A stretch of 64,000 nt of DNA from Calditrichota bacterium (GTDB lineage Bacteria > Calditrichota > Calditrichia > Calditrichales > J004). The number at the start of each line of letters is the position of its first letter. Positions within the stretch are counted from its first letter, which is position 1. The stretch spans positions 310,001 to 374,000 of the forward strand of contig JABFGF010000004.1 of assembly GCA_013112635.1 (NCBI GenBank), written 5' to 3'. Below, piece by piece: positions 17,848-25,564 of this stretch. The notes under the pieces were generated by a model that searched no databases, was not told the DNA's origin, and was given only the letters and a program-made list of their open reading frames with translations. The position numbers and the translations under genes are program-made.

Positions 17848-19310
17848 TAACGGGCACCTATAAATTTTACAAGTTTCTTAACTATGTTTCGGTCAAACTT
17901 CAATATAAGTAATATGTAAACCAGCATACTTGTAGCAATTGTGATTATCAATTGGTTTAGTTTTGTAAAACCATTTAACCCAAAATGGTTAAAAACAAGG
18001 ATGATTGCCGTGAAACTGGTCACGCCAATAGCTGGCAGGAAATATGCTTTTATCAGATTATACCATTTCATCTCAATCAGGTTTAAAGCTTTATACTGTG
18101 CTATTAACAGGAAAATCCAAGTAACCAAAGATACAGAAGCAGCTATTTCTACCAATCCAAAAGCAGACGCAAAAATAAGAACCGGAATCAAAATAAGTGA
18201 AAATGTCATATTTATTTTTAGTTCTATTTGAGGTTTCCCTTTTGATAAAAACACAACACTTGTTGTTGCCCAGATTGATCTGAAAAATCCTGCTGCAGAA
18301 AGAAGTTGTAAGGGAAGTACAGCTGGAAGCCATTTCTCACCATATAATAATTCAACTAAAAATGGGGCGATTAAAATTAAACCGACAAAGACTGGCATTA
18401 AAATCAATAACAGATGATAAACAGTGGTCCCATATAAATTCCTGAAATCCTGATGGTTATCCTGTAGTTTTGAAAAAGCAGGAAACATTACCCGTAAAAC
18501 ATTCTTGGATATTCGCTGTACCGGAAACTCTACGAGTTGATATGCAATACTGTAATAGCCCAAAGCAGAGGCACCTAAAACTTTGCCAATAATAAAGTTA
18601 GGTGCATTGGCATTTAAATAGGCAATTACTCTTGTTCCCAAAACATTTGATCCAAAATTCATTAATTCTTTAAATGCTGCTTTATCAAAAGTGAAGTGAG
18701 GTTTCCACCAGGCAAAAAGGTTTAATAACAAAGTAAGAACGAGCTGTTCAGCTATAATTCCGCAAACAAAACTCCAAAGACCAAAACCGTATAATGCACA
18801 GCCAATGGTAACGACACCATAAAAAAAGACAGAAATAATCTGCAAAGATCCAAACCTTTTAAAGCGCATTTCTTTTTGCAAACGGATACGGGGCATTGCA
18901 TTTAATGCATATAACAGAAAAATAATTGTCAAAGTTTGAAGAATTTGTCCCAGTACGGGTAACTCAAAAAAAGCTGCGATTGCGGGAGCAAATAAAAGAA
19001 CCAGAATAATATAAAGTGCAGCGGAAACAAGGTATATTAAAAACGTTGTTGAATAGTGTGTTTCACGGATATCTTTTTTCTGGATTAAAGCTGAGCTAAA
19101 ACCAAAATCAAATAGGACATAGGCCAGCTGTGTAAATATTAGCGCTATCCCAATAACTCCAAAGTCTTCCGGGGTTAATATGCGGGCGAGGACAATGGTA
19201 GTTCCATATTGAAAAAAACGGATAAAGATTTCAGCAATCCCGACCCATTTTATCCCTTTGGAAGATTTATCCTGGATATCCTGATAATTTTCTTTTTTTT
19301 GAGTTGGCAT
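17847..19310 (-). CDS. Wzx/WzxC-type lipid-linked saccharide flippase (copy 1)
   Basis: A 487-residue inner-membrane protein with 12-14 hydrophobic segments. The N-terminus (SSKGIKWVGIAEIFIRFFQY, then VLARILTPEDFGVIGIA) and the FSSALIQKK segment are typical of the WzxC/TuaB branch of MOP exporters, which flip undecaprenyl- or other polyprenyl-linked saccharides across the inner membrane. It is embedded in the chain with the methyltransferase, sulfotransferase and GT1 upstream and reductase copy 2 downstream, so its cargo is probably the product of those genes. Two further flippases lie at 32880 and 54387. Confidence 0.85.
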   Translation of the reverse strand: MPTQKKENYQDIQDKSSKGIKWVGIAEIFIRFFQYGTTIVLARILTPEDFGVIGIALIFTQLAYVLFDFGFSSALIQKKDIRETHYSTTFLIYLVSAALYIILVLLFAPAIAAFFELPVLGQILQTLTIIFLLYALNAMPRIRLQKEMRFKRFGSLQIISVFFYGVVTIGCALYGFGLWSFVCGIIAEQLVLTLLLNLFAWWKPHFTFDKAAFKELMNFGSNVLGTRVIAYLNANAPNFIIGKVLGASALGYYSIAYQLVEFPVQRISKNVLRVMFPAFSKLQDNHQDFRNLYGTTVYHLLLILMPVFVGLILIAPFLVELLYGEKWLPAVLPLQLLSAAGFFRSIWATTSVVFLSKGKPQIELKINMTFSLILIPVLIFASAFGLVEIAASVSLVTWIFLLIAQYKALNLIEMKWYNLIKAYFLPAIGVTSFTAIILVFNHFGLNGFTKLNQLIITIATSMLVYILLILKFDRNIVKKLVKFIGAR

Positions 19311-19327
19311 TTATTTATGTGGAGTTG

Positions 19328-19354
19328 TAGGGACAGAACAATGTTCTGTCGTTA
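19328..19354. repeat. Short palindromic element between methyltransferase and flippase genes
   Basis: GACAGAACA (19332-19340) and TGTTCTGTC (19342-19350) form a perfect 9-bp palindrome around one base, flanked by GTA and TAC. There is no T-run, so it is not a terminator. It resembles small dispersed palindromes found in many bacterial genomes, but only one copy was seen here. Confidence 0.5.
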
Positions 19355-19362
19355 CGAAAAAA

Positions 19363-20025
19363 CTATTCGTTTATTTTAATAACATAATAATGGTGCCAGG
19401 GAACTGCAATATCCCGCTGATCAACCACTACATTCATATTCTTAAATAAATTATCTCTTACATGTTCAGCACTAAATTTTACTTTATCCGTCTCCAAACC
19501 AACTTCCCAAAAATGATCATCTCCAAATTTTTTATTGGGATTTCGAAAACGTCTGGTTGAAAAAAGTTTTCCGAGCATAATGGGCAAAGTGCCAAATATT
19601 GTCCCGCGAAGTGAAATAAAATAACGCATATCCGGAACTGAAATCAGCACATATTTACGGGCGATTTTTACCATATTTTGCACGGCCAGAATAGATTTTT
19701 CAAAAGGCATGTGCTCTAAAACTTCGTAACAGGTTATCACATCAAAACTATTTTCTTTCAGTTGCCTCGGTGCGATTATATCATCTACATAATCTGGTTT
19801 GAGATCATCATTTATATCAACTGTTTTCACGGTCTCATATCCAAGGTAATCATGTAAAAACGCACTGACAAACCCGTTTCCTTTTCCAATTTCAAGGATA
19901 GAATCTTTTTCATCAACGAATTTCTTTACAATTTCAATTTGCTCCACAAAAGAATACATGCGTTCTTTTTTGAGATATTTTCTATCAAAATAATGTTGCT
20001 TGTCTATGTTGGCTTCTTTATTCAT
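19363..20025 (-). CDS. Class I SAM-dependent methyltransferase
   Basis: A 220-residue soluble protein. Motif I is ILEIGKGNGFVSAFL, motif II lies at VKTVDIND, and FDVITCYEVLEHMPFE is the post-motif typical of UbiE/COQ5-like and small-molecule O- or C-methyltransferases. It starts directly after the sulfotransferase stop and is followed by the flippase. The acceptor is unknown; in this setting it could methylate the sugar or isoprenoid product of the chain. Confidence 0.85.
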   Translation of the reverse strand: MNKEANIDKQHYFDRKYLKKERMYSFVEQIEIVKKFVDEKDSILEIGKGNGFVSAFLHDYLGYETVKTVDINDDLKPDYVDDIIAPRQLKENSFDVITCYEVLEHMPFEKSILAVQNMVKIARKYVLISVPDMRYFISLRGTIFGTLPIMLGKLFSTRRFRNPNKKFGDDHFWEVGLETDKVKFSAEHVRDNLFKNMNVVVDQRDIAVPWHHYYVIKINE

Positions 20026-20733
20026 TTATATACTCTGTGCTTTTAGTCGATTATATATTTCATTTGCCTGAATTAATTGTGGACTGCTTTTAACTGAATC
20101 CATAACCCGTTCTTTTAATTTTTTGCGCTGTTCATCCGGAAACATATTTTTTTGTGTCTGTCCTGCAAAAAATTGGTTATTTACTTTTTTTAATTTAGTA
20201 ATGATCTCATCCTGTCTGTTTTCAATATCTCCAACAAGATTATAATTTCTGGAATATTTTTGGTTAACGGCTTCAATCACTTTGTTAAAATCTTTCGTTG
20301 CCGTTTCAAAAGATGTAATTAAAACTTTATCGGCCAATGCTTCAACAATCTTATGAAATTGAATATATGATTTTAAATAGAGTGATGCGTTAAGCGAAGA
20401 TTGGAAAACCAGGAACGAGGCCACCGCTTCTTCCGGGGAACGCAAAACAACCACATTTGGGATATTCATTTCTGCAGCACGGATAATTTGTGCAGGAACA
20501 TGTAAATGATGCCCAACTTTGACATCCTGGTTATCAAGTTTAAAAGCCACCACCGCGTAGGAATTAGCCGACCGCGGAAAACCCTCGATACAAATCTCCG
20601 TTTGGTTGCTAACTGCCATTTGATCAAAAGGAAAACTACGGGCAAATAACCTGTAATATAATCCAGGAGTCAAACCAATTGAAGATTTTAAACTATATTT
20701 CCAGTCATTTATTTTTATTAAAAGAGACTTCAT
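20026..20733 (-). CDS. Sulfotransferase-like protein
   Basis: A 235-residue protein. EICIEGFPRSANSYAVVAF matches the 5'-phosphosulfate-binding loop that usually reads PRSGTTxx, with the loop changed to RSANSY. VVVLRSPEEAVASFLVF matches the 3'-phosphate site (RxPxxxxxS). Such enzymes move sulfate from PAPS to hydroxyl groups of sugars, lipids or quinones. The ATG overlaps the GT stop by one base. No PAPS-making genes are in the window. It implies a sulfated end product if the loop variant is active. Confidence 0.7.
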   Translation of the reverse strand: MKSLLIKINDWKYSLKSSIGLTPGLYYRLFARSFPFDQMAVSNQTEICIEGFPRSANSYAVVAFKLDNQDVKVGHHLHVPAQIIRAAEMNIPNVVVLRSPEEAVASFLVFQSSLNASLYLKSYIQFHKIVEALADKVLITSFETATKDFNKVIEAVNQKYSRNYNLVGDIENRQDEIITKLKKVNNQFFAGQTQKNMFPDEQRKKLKERVMDSVKSSPQLIQANEIYNRLKAQSI

Positions 20734-22043
20734 TATAAACCTAGTAGTTTTTCAATATTAAAATCTTCTTTTGCTTTTATAAGATTGGCTGACAGGCTTT
20801 TTAGTTTTTCGATGGAATCTCCATAGATAAGTTTTTTCGTTTCGTCCAATAGTTGCTTACCATCCAGATCGAAATCAAATCCCGCACGCATATTATATTC
20901 ACCAAAAGGCCATTCAAAATTCAAATCTTGCCGGTCATTGCAAAAATGAACTGTTTTGCCAATCTCAAGCGATTCCAGTCGTCGTCCGTTTCCTTCCTGC
21001 TCAGAATGAGATGGCATCACGATGGATGGTTTCATGTTTGCTAATACTTCCATTGTTGTACCATATCCACCGTGATAAATAACCAGATCACTTTGCTCAA
21101 TGGCAGATGGACCATGAACCCAATTCTCAAAATGAACATTCACAGATTTTCCATTCAACTTATCGGCTTTAATGCGGTTACCTGTTGAAACCAACACGCT
21201 ATATTCCTGCATATCAAAAATTGCAAGAATTGCATCAAAAAACTTTCTTTCCTGGGAACGCCCTGCACCACCACCAATTGAAACATAAATTTTTGGGAAT
21301 GTACTCTCTTCATTAAAAAAAGGAATATTTTGGTTGTGCGTTTTTACTTCTGCCAACGGACCGCAAAAAGTAACACTTTCATCCGAACCTTTTATTGGTT
21401 CAACTTCCGGGATAGCCGGGATGAGATATTTATTACCTTTAAGCAGGTCTTCTGCTTTTTGGATATCCGATAAATGCAATTCGTTGAGTAGCGGCATAAA
21501 TGGACCAAGTGCCAAAGGCTGTTTGAAATTTGCTGAATTTTCTTTCCACCAAAAAAACTCCGGCTGTGGTGGATATCCTGCCAGACGGGTTATTTGTATA
21601 ACAGGAATTTTGAATTTTTCTCCGGCTAAAAAGGTTAGAAAATGCGTATCACCAACAAGCAAATCCGGCTTAAACTGTTCAATAATTTTAGACAATTGTT
21701 CAAAGCGGAAGTTGACCAACTTTGGTGTCCAGTAACCATCTCGGGGAACCTGGTATGATAAGCTGTTAAATTCCACAAATGCAGGTCTTTTATAAACTTT
21801 GCTTTTAAGTTTTATCCCTGGTTTAAAAGGTTTTTTAAACTGATATTTTACAAACCGGTCTTTCCGGGTATCCAATAGAAAAGTTTTGTAATCACTGCCG
21901 GTTCCACTACTGTAATGTTTTGGCTCTAAAACAATGGCCGATTCTTTGCCAAAACTACGCAATAATCCGGCCAGGTATAAACAGCGAGAAACATGCCCCC
22001 TTCCACCACCATGATCGCTTGGAATGATTAGAATCCGCTTCAT
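20733..22043 (-). CDS. GT1-type UDP-glycosyltransferase
   Basis: A 436-residue GT-B protein. The N-terminal loop SDHGGGRGHVSRCLYLAGLL and the C-terminal donor site (HGGYGTTMEVLANMKPSIVM, then HSEQEGNGRRLESL) are those of GT1/MGT-type enzymes, which glycosylate hydrophobic acceptors such as macrolides, sterols or hydroxy-carotenoids (CrtX). The ATG overlaps the stop of the dikinase gene by four bases (ATGA). With the CrtC-like gene two genes upstream, a glycosylated isoprenoid is a fair guess, but the sequence does not fix the acceptor. Confidence 0.8.
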   Translation of the reverse strand: MKRILIIPSDHGGGRGHVSRCLYLAGLLRSFGKESAIVLEPKHYSSGTGSDYKTFLLDTRKDRFVKYQFKKPFKPGIKLKSKVYKRPAFVEFNSLSYQVPRDGYWTPKLVNFRFEQLSKIIEQFKPDLLVGDTHFLTFLAGEKFKIPVIQITRLAGYPPQPEFFWWKENSANFKQPLALGPFMPLLNELHLSDIQKAEDLLKGNKYLIPAIPEVEPIKGSDESVTFCGPLAEVKTHNQNIPFFNEESTFPKIYVSIGGGAGRSQERKFFDAILAIFDMQEYSVLVSTGNRIKADKLNGKSVNVHFENWVHGPSAIEQSDLVIYHGGYGTTMEVLANMKPSIVMPSHSEQEGNGRRLESLEIGKTVHFCNDRQDLNFEWPFGEYNMRAGFDFDLDGKQLLDETKKLIYGDSIEKLKSLSANLIKAKEDFNIEKLLGL

Positions 22044-24571
22044 TCTGGTTTTTCCTTGCCATTTAAAATCACAATAGTTCCATTGTCACCATTTACGCGG
22101 ATTCTATCGCCGGATGAAATTCTTGTTGTCACATCTTTAACGGCCGCAATCATGGGAAGTCCATATTCCCGCGCAATAATCGCACCATGAGACAGGGCGC
22201 CTCCAATTTCAGTAATAACAGCAGAGGCTGTTACAAAAAGTGGTGTCCAGCCTGGATTTGTAGAGCGTGTTACCAAAATATCACCTTCAAGCAAATCATC
22301 AAACTGATCGGCATCCAGAATGATTTTAGCTGTTCCTTCTACCACACCGCTGCTGCAACCAATCCCGCTCAAATCTGCCACATCTGTTTCTTCTTCATAA
22401 ACAGGACGCCATATTTCTCCAATTTGCATAATCCTGGGTGGATGAGTATCCAGGCTAAACTTTGCCCTACGGTTACGGCGTTCCGATATTTCTGATTGAA
22501 TATCATTTAAGGCTATTTCATTATCTACATATTTTTTTATCTCAGAATTTTCTAAAAACAAAATATCATCATTTTTTAAAAACAAACCATCTTCTTTTAA
22601 AAGCCGGCCAATATTTAATAAATGCCTTTTAAGCTCGCTATGTGCTTTTACAAAAGCCTGTTTCAGATTTTCACGTTGCGTACTAAAGAAAACCGCTTTT
22701 TTATATAAATAATTAAAAACCCATTTCCTGGGGCCAAAAAGCTCTTGCTGAACTTTTTTAAGATTAATCCGCCGATTTTTATGAAGCATATCTTTTTTAT
22801 TGCTCAAATCGAGCGAATCATTTTTTAGATAACTTTTGATATTGGAATAGATATATGCCCGATCTTCCCACCAACGTGGATAGAGTAGTTCAAACTCATG
22901 CAGGGCTTCGTGACCAAATTGAATTATGAACATTTTTATTTGTTGAAGAACTTCTTTTCCTTGTTCAGATTTGTTTAATTCTTCTTCTATGTCGTAAGGA
23001 TTTTTTAAATCAAATAAATGACCAAGCCCGCGCTTTTTTACAAATTTTGAAAGTTTCCAAAGTGCCTCCCCACTCTTTGCACTTTCTGCAGAATCCAGGC
23101 CACTTAACAACTGTCCGGCAGAAATTTTATTTTTCTTTAATCCGTTGCAAACCTTATTTAAAAACTGGTAATAAAGCTCCGCAAAAATTGTATCGGAAAC
23201 ATGAAGGAACATGGTTTGCATATGCAGGCTAATTAACTGCTGTGCATGGTTATAAGATTTTCGTTTATTAAGATTTTTTATATAGAGATTCTCTGAAAGC
23301 TTTTTTTTATGGATTGAAAAATGATCAGTGATTTGCTCCGGTAGCTTGTTGGAAAATCTTAAAAAACTGATCAAAGCAAAAAATAGTTTAAATGGTAAAC
23401 TTGCCAAACGCGCCAGTTTAAAAATCTTGCTACCGCTTTTTTCTTTTATATCATTTAAATAGGTCGTTAAATAAAATCGCTGCAGTGTTGCATTAAAAGC
23501 TGTGCTGTTAAAATAAACTTTTCCTTTAAAAAGCCCAAACAACCCTTCAACAGGATAATCTTTAATGCCCAGCCCTTTTAAAAATCCTTTAAAAGCATTA
23601 TTTGTAATCGGGTTTAAAATACTCCAGGAAAATGGTGTTACAATATCAGGGATTACCTCGCCAACGTTCTCATCAGTCCATAAAATACTTTTCTGACTGA
23701 TGGTTGTAATCGATCTCATTTGAAGTAAATAAAACTCATTGTTGGCAAAGGCCCATTCAAGATCCACCGCAAGACCTGTTTTGCGTTCTAAATCACCCGC
23801 GGCAGTAACCAATAGGTTGAGGACATTCGAATATCTTTTATTTATACCCTCAGCATTTTTAAAGCTTTTTATTTTGCGATTGTAAACCAGATGAACCGGA
23901 GTTTTTTCACCGCTAACCAGAGCTTCACCCAAACCATCAACGTATTCAACAATCATCTCATCTTTGTTAAAATTGTATGGGTTATGAGAAAACAGCACTC
24001 CGGCAATTTCTGAATCCACCATTTCCTGAATTATAACTCCCATTCCTGGTTCCGGTGCCTGAAGCCCTTGTTTAAAAGTGTAGGCAATAATTGGCTCGCT
24101 CCACTGCGATGCCCAGACACTTTTAATATTTCTTTCAATCGCAGATACAGTTAGACCTACATTTAATTCAGAAGCATATTGCCCTGCAAATGAGTGTTGT
24201 TCTAAATCTTCATTTATTGATGATGAACGAATTGCCAGCTTAACATTTTGGTTTTTGAAATGAGGAATAATTTTTTCCCTGATCTCCGTTGTTAAGCTTC
24301 CTGGAAATTCTGCTTCACGGATAGCCATCCGGAAATTTTTGGCTGCCAGTTTGCATTCAGAAAGTCCGTTTCCATTTTGTATGCTTTTTTTTAGCCTCAA
24401 AAGCTCATTGTCAAGCCGGTTAATTGTTAGAAAATCCTGCAGAGCAGAGACAGAAACAAAAAATGTTTCAGGAAGATTGTACCCGAACTTATTGAGCCTT
24501 ACAAGGTTAGCTGCCTTGGCACCAACTTTCTCAATGGAAATATTTTCGTTTATTTTAGAAATATAAGCCAT
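22040..24571 (-). CDS. Rifampicin-phosphotransferase-like dikinase (PPDK_N plus phosphohistidine domain)
   Basis: An 843-residue soluble protein. The N-terminal 300 residues are a PEP/pyruvate-dikinase ATP-grasp (GAKAANLVRL at 17-26; AIRSSSINEDLEQHSFAGQ at 113-131). A divergent middle domain of about 430 residues follows. The end is a swivelling domain with GDILVTRSTNPGWTPLF and EIGGALSHGAIIAREYGLP, with the phosphohistidine near 795. This three-part order and the length match rifampicin phosphotransferase, which passes the beta-phosphate of ATP to a hydroxyl of a small molecule, rather than PEP synthase, which ends in a PEP-binding barrel. The middle domain sets the substrate, so the acceptor is unknown here. 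It overlaps the CrtC-like gene by one base and the GT1 gene by four. Confidence 0.8.
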   Translation of the reverse strand: MAYISKINENISIEKVGAKAANLVRLNKFGYNLPETFFVSVSALQDFLTINRLDNELLRLKKSIQNGNGLSECKLAAKNFRMAIREAEFPGSLTTEIREKIIPHFKNQNVKLAIRSSSINEDLEQHSFAGQYASELNVGLTVSAIERNIKSVWASQWSEPIIAYTFKQGLQAPEPGMGVIIQEMVDSEIAGVLFSHNPYNFNKDEMIVEYVDGLGEALVSGEKTPVHLVYNRKIKSFKNAEGINKRYSNVLNLLVTAAGDLERKTGLAVDLEWAFANNEFYLLQMRSITTISQKSILWTDENVGEVIPDIVTPFSWSILNPITNNAFKGFLKGLGIKDYPVEGLFGLFKGKVYFNSTAFNATLQRFYLTTYLNDIKEKSGSKIFKLARLASLPFKLFFALISFLRFSNKLPEQITDHFSIHKKKLSENLYIKNLNKRKSYNHAQQLISLHMQTMFLHVSDTIFAELYYQFLNKVCNGLKKNKISAGQLLSGLDSAESAKSGEALWKLSKFVKKRGLGHLFDLKNPYDIEEELNKSEQGKEVLQQIKMFIIQFGHEALHEFELLYPRWWEDRAYIYSNIKSYLKNDSLDLSNKKDMLHKNRRINLKKVQQELFGPRKWVFNYLYKKAVFFSTQRENLKQAFVKAHSELKRHLLNIGRLLKEDGLFLKNDDILFLENSEIKKYVDNEIALNDIQSEISERRNRRAKFSLDTHPPRIMQIGEIWRPVYEEETDVADLSGIGCSSGVVEGTAKIILDADQFDDLLEGDILVTRSTNPGWTPLFVTASAVITEIGGALSHGAIIAREYGLPMIAAVKDVTTRISSGDRIRVNGDNGTIVILNGKEKPE

Positions 24572-25509
24572 TACATGAACATCTCTTCATAAAAACAGGT
24601 TACTTCACGGCCATCATCCAATTTACCCGTACGCCGATATCGCACATATCGGGAGTTGGCTATCATTTTTTTGAGTACTGAAAACACTTTGTATTTACCG
24701 CTAATATGGAAAAGTACTTCAATGATTTTTATAAACAAGGTAAACTGTTTAGAGAGGCCTGACATAAAAAATATTATATCATCAATTTTGTTGGACTTAT
24801 TTAAAGTAAATGCAAAGTTTTTTTGATTTGATTCGTAGTTGATTTTGTTTTTATCACTTTTTACTTCCGGTGAGTGATCGATCGTTAATCCTGAATTTGT
24901 AACATCTAAAGCTATTTTTGTAGTGATCTTGTTTTTTGAAATAATCTCGCCATAAATAAACAACTCATCTTCAATAAAATATTTTCCCCAATACCAATAT
25001 TTTAAGGCTTTCTTTAAATTCCCACTCCCGGAATTAAAATCGTGGTACCCACGGCCTTCAAGATTTAATTGATTACCATCCCAATTAACTTTTCCTTTTC
25101 CTTCACATAAAGGCGCGTATACAATCCAATCAAATGCAGCCTGTATATTTGGATCATTTAAGAGTTTATTTTTGGGTGGTTCTTTTATTTGTAGTTTATC
25201 TTTAAATGATAATTCTAAATCAAGTTTCTCATCCTGAACTTTAACAAATATTTCATTGCCTGTTTTGGTTATGAAATTGTTTTTGTCATATTCCAATCTA
25301 AAAGGGTCTTCGCTAAATGTTTCCTGTGATGCAGGCAAAACAAAAAAATGATGCAAAAGTACCCGGTTATCTTTATAAATGTAAATATCAAAGATAGCAA
25401 TTGGAAAAACAGAGTTAAATGGTTTTGGATGAATGGTACAAATTATATCGTGTCCATCAGGACTATGCAGATCGAAATAGTACCATTTAAAATCGGGATA
25501 GCAGCTCAA
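24571..25509 (-). CDS. CrtC/AttH-like lipocalin-fold protein, possible isoprenoid hydratase
   Basis: A 312-residue protein starting at TTG (25509); an in-frame TAA two codons upstream excludes an earlier start. YPDFKWYYFD at the N-terminus matches the WWYF-type opening of CrtC/AttH proteins. The central WIVYAPLCEGKGKVNWDG, GRGYHDFNSG and WYWGKYF match the second half, where CrtC has GxGYHDxNWG and W.WG. CrtC adds water to carotenoid end groups; other members act on terpenes or are uncharacterised. The HDHNWG motif is altered (HDFNSG), so activity could differ. It heads the overlapping gene chain down to 16618. Confidence 0.6.
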   Translation of the reverse strand: MSCYPDFKWYYFDLHSPDGHDIICTIHPKPFNSVFPIAIFDIYIYKDNRVLLHHFFVLPASQETFSEDPFRLEYDKNNFITKTGNEIFVKVQDEKLDLELSFKDKLQIKEPPKNKLLNDPNIQAAFDWIVYAPLCEGKGKVNWDGNQLNLEGRGYHDFNSGSGNLKKALKYWYWGKYFIEDELFIYGEIISKNKITTKIALDVTNSGLTIDHSPEVKSDKNKINYESNQKNFAFTLNKSNKIDDIIFFMSGLSKQFTLFIKIIEVLFHISGKYKVFSVLKKMIANSRYVRYRRTGKLDDGREVTCFYEEMFM

Positions 25510-25531
25510 ATTTTATAGGGGAATATTTAAA

Positions 25532-25556
25532 CCTTCCAGGATTAAAACCCGGAAGG
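25532..25556 (-). terminator. Weak hairpin after the T9SS cargo gene
   Basis: CCTTCC and GGAAGG form the outer stem, with GG/CC inside and one mismatch. On the minus strand the hairpin is followed by TTTAAAT, not a clean T-run. It lies 9 bases beyond the stop at 25565 and could partly end that transcript before the CrtC-like chain. Confidence 0.4.
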
Positions 25557-25564
25557 CTGATAAA

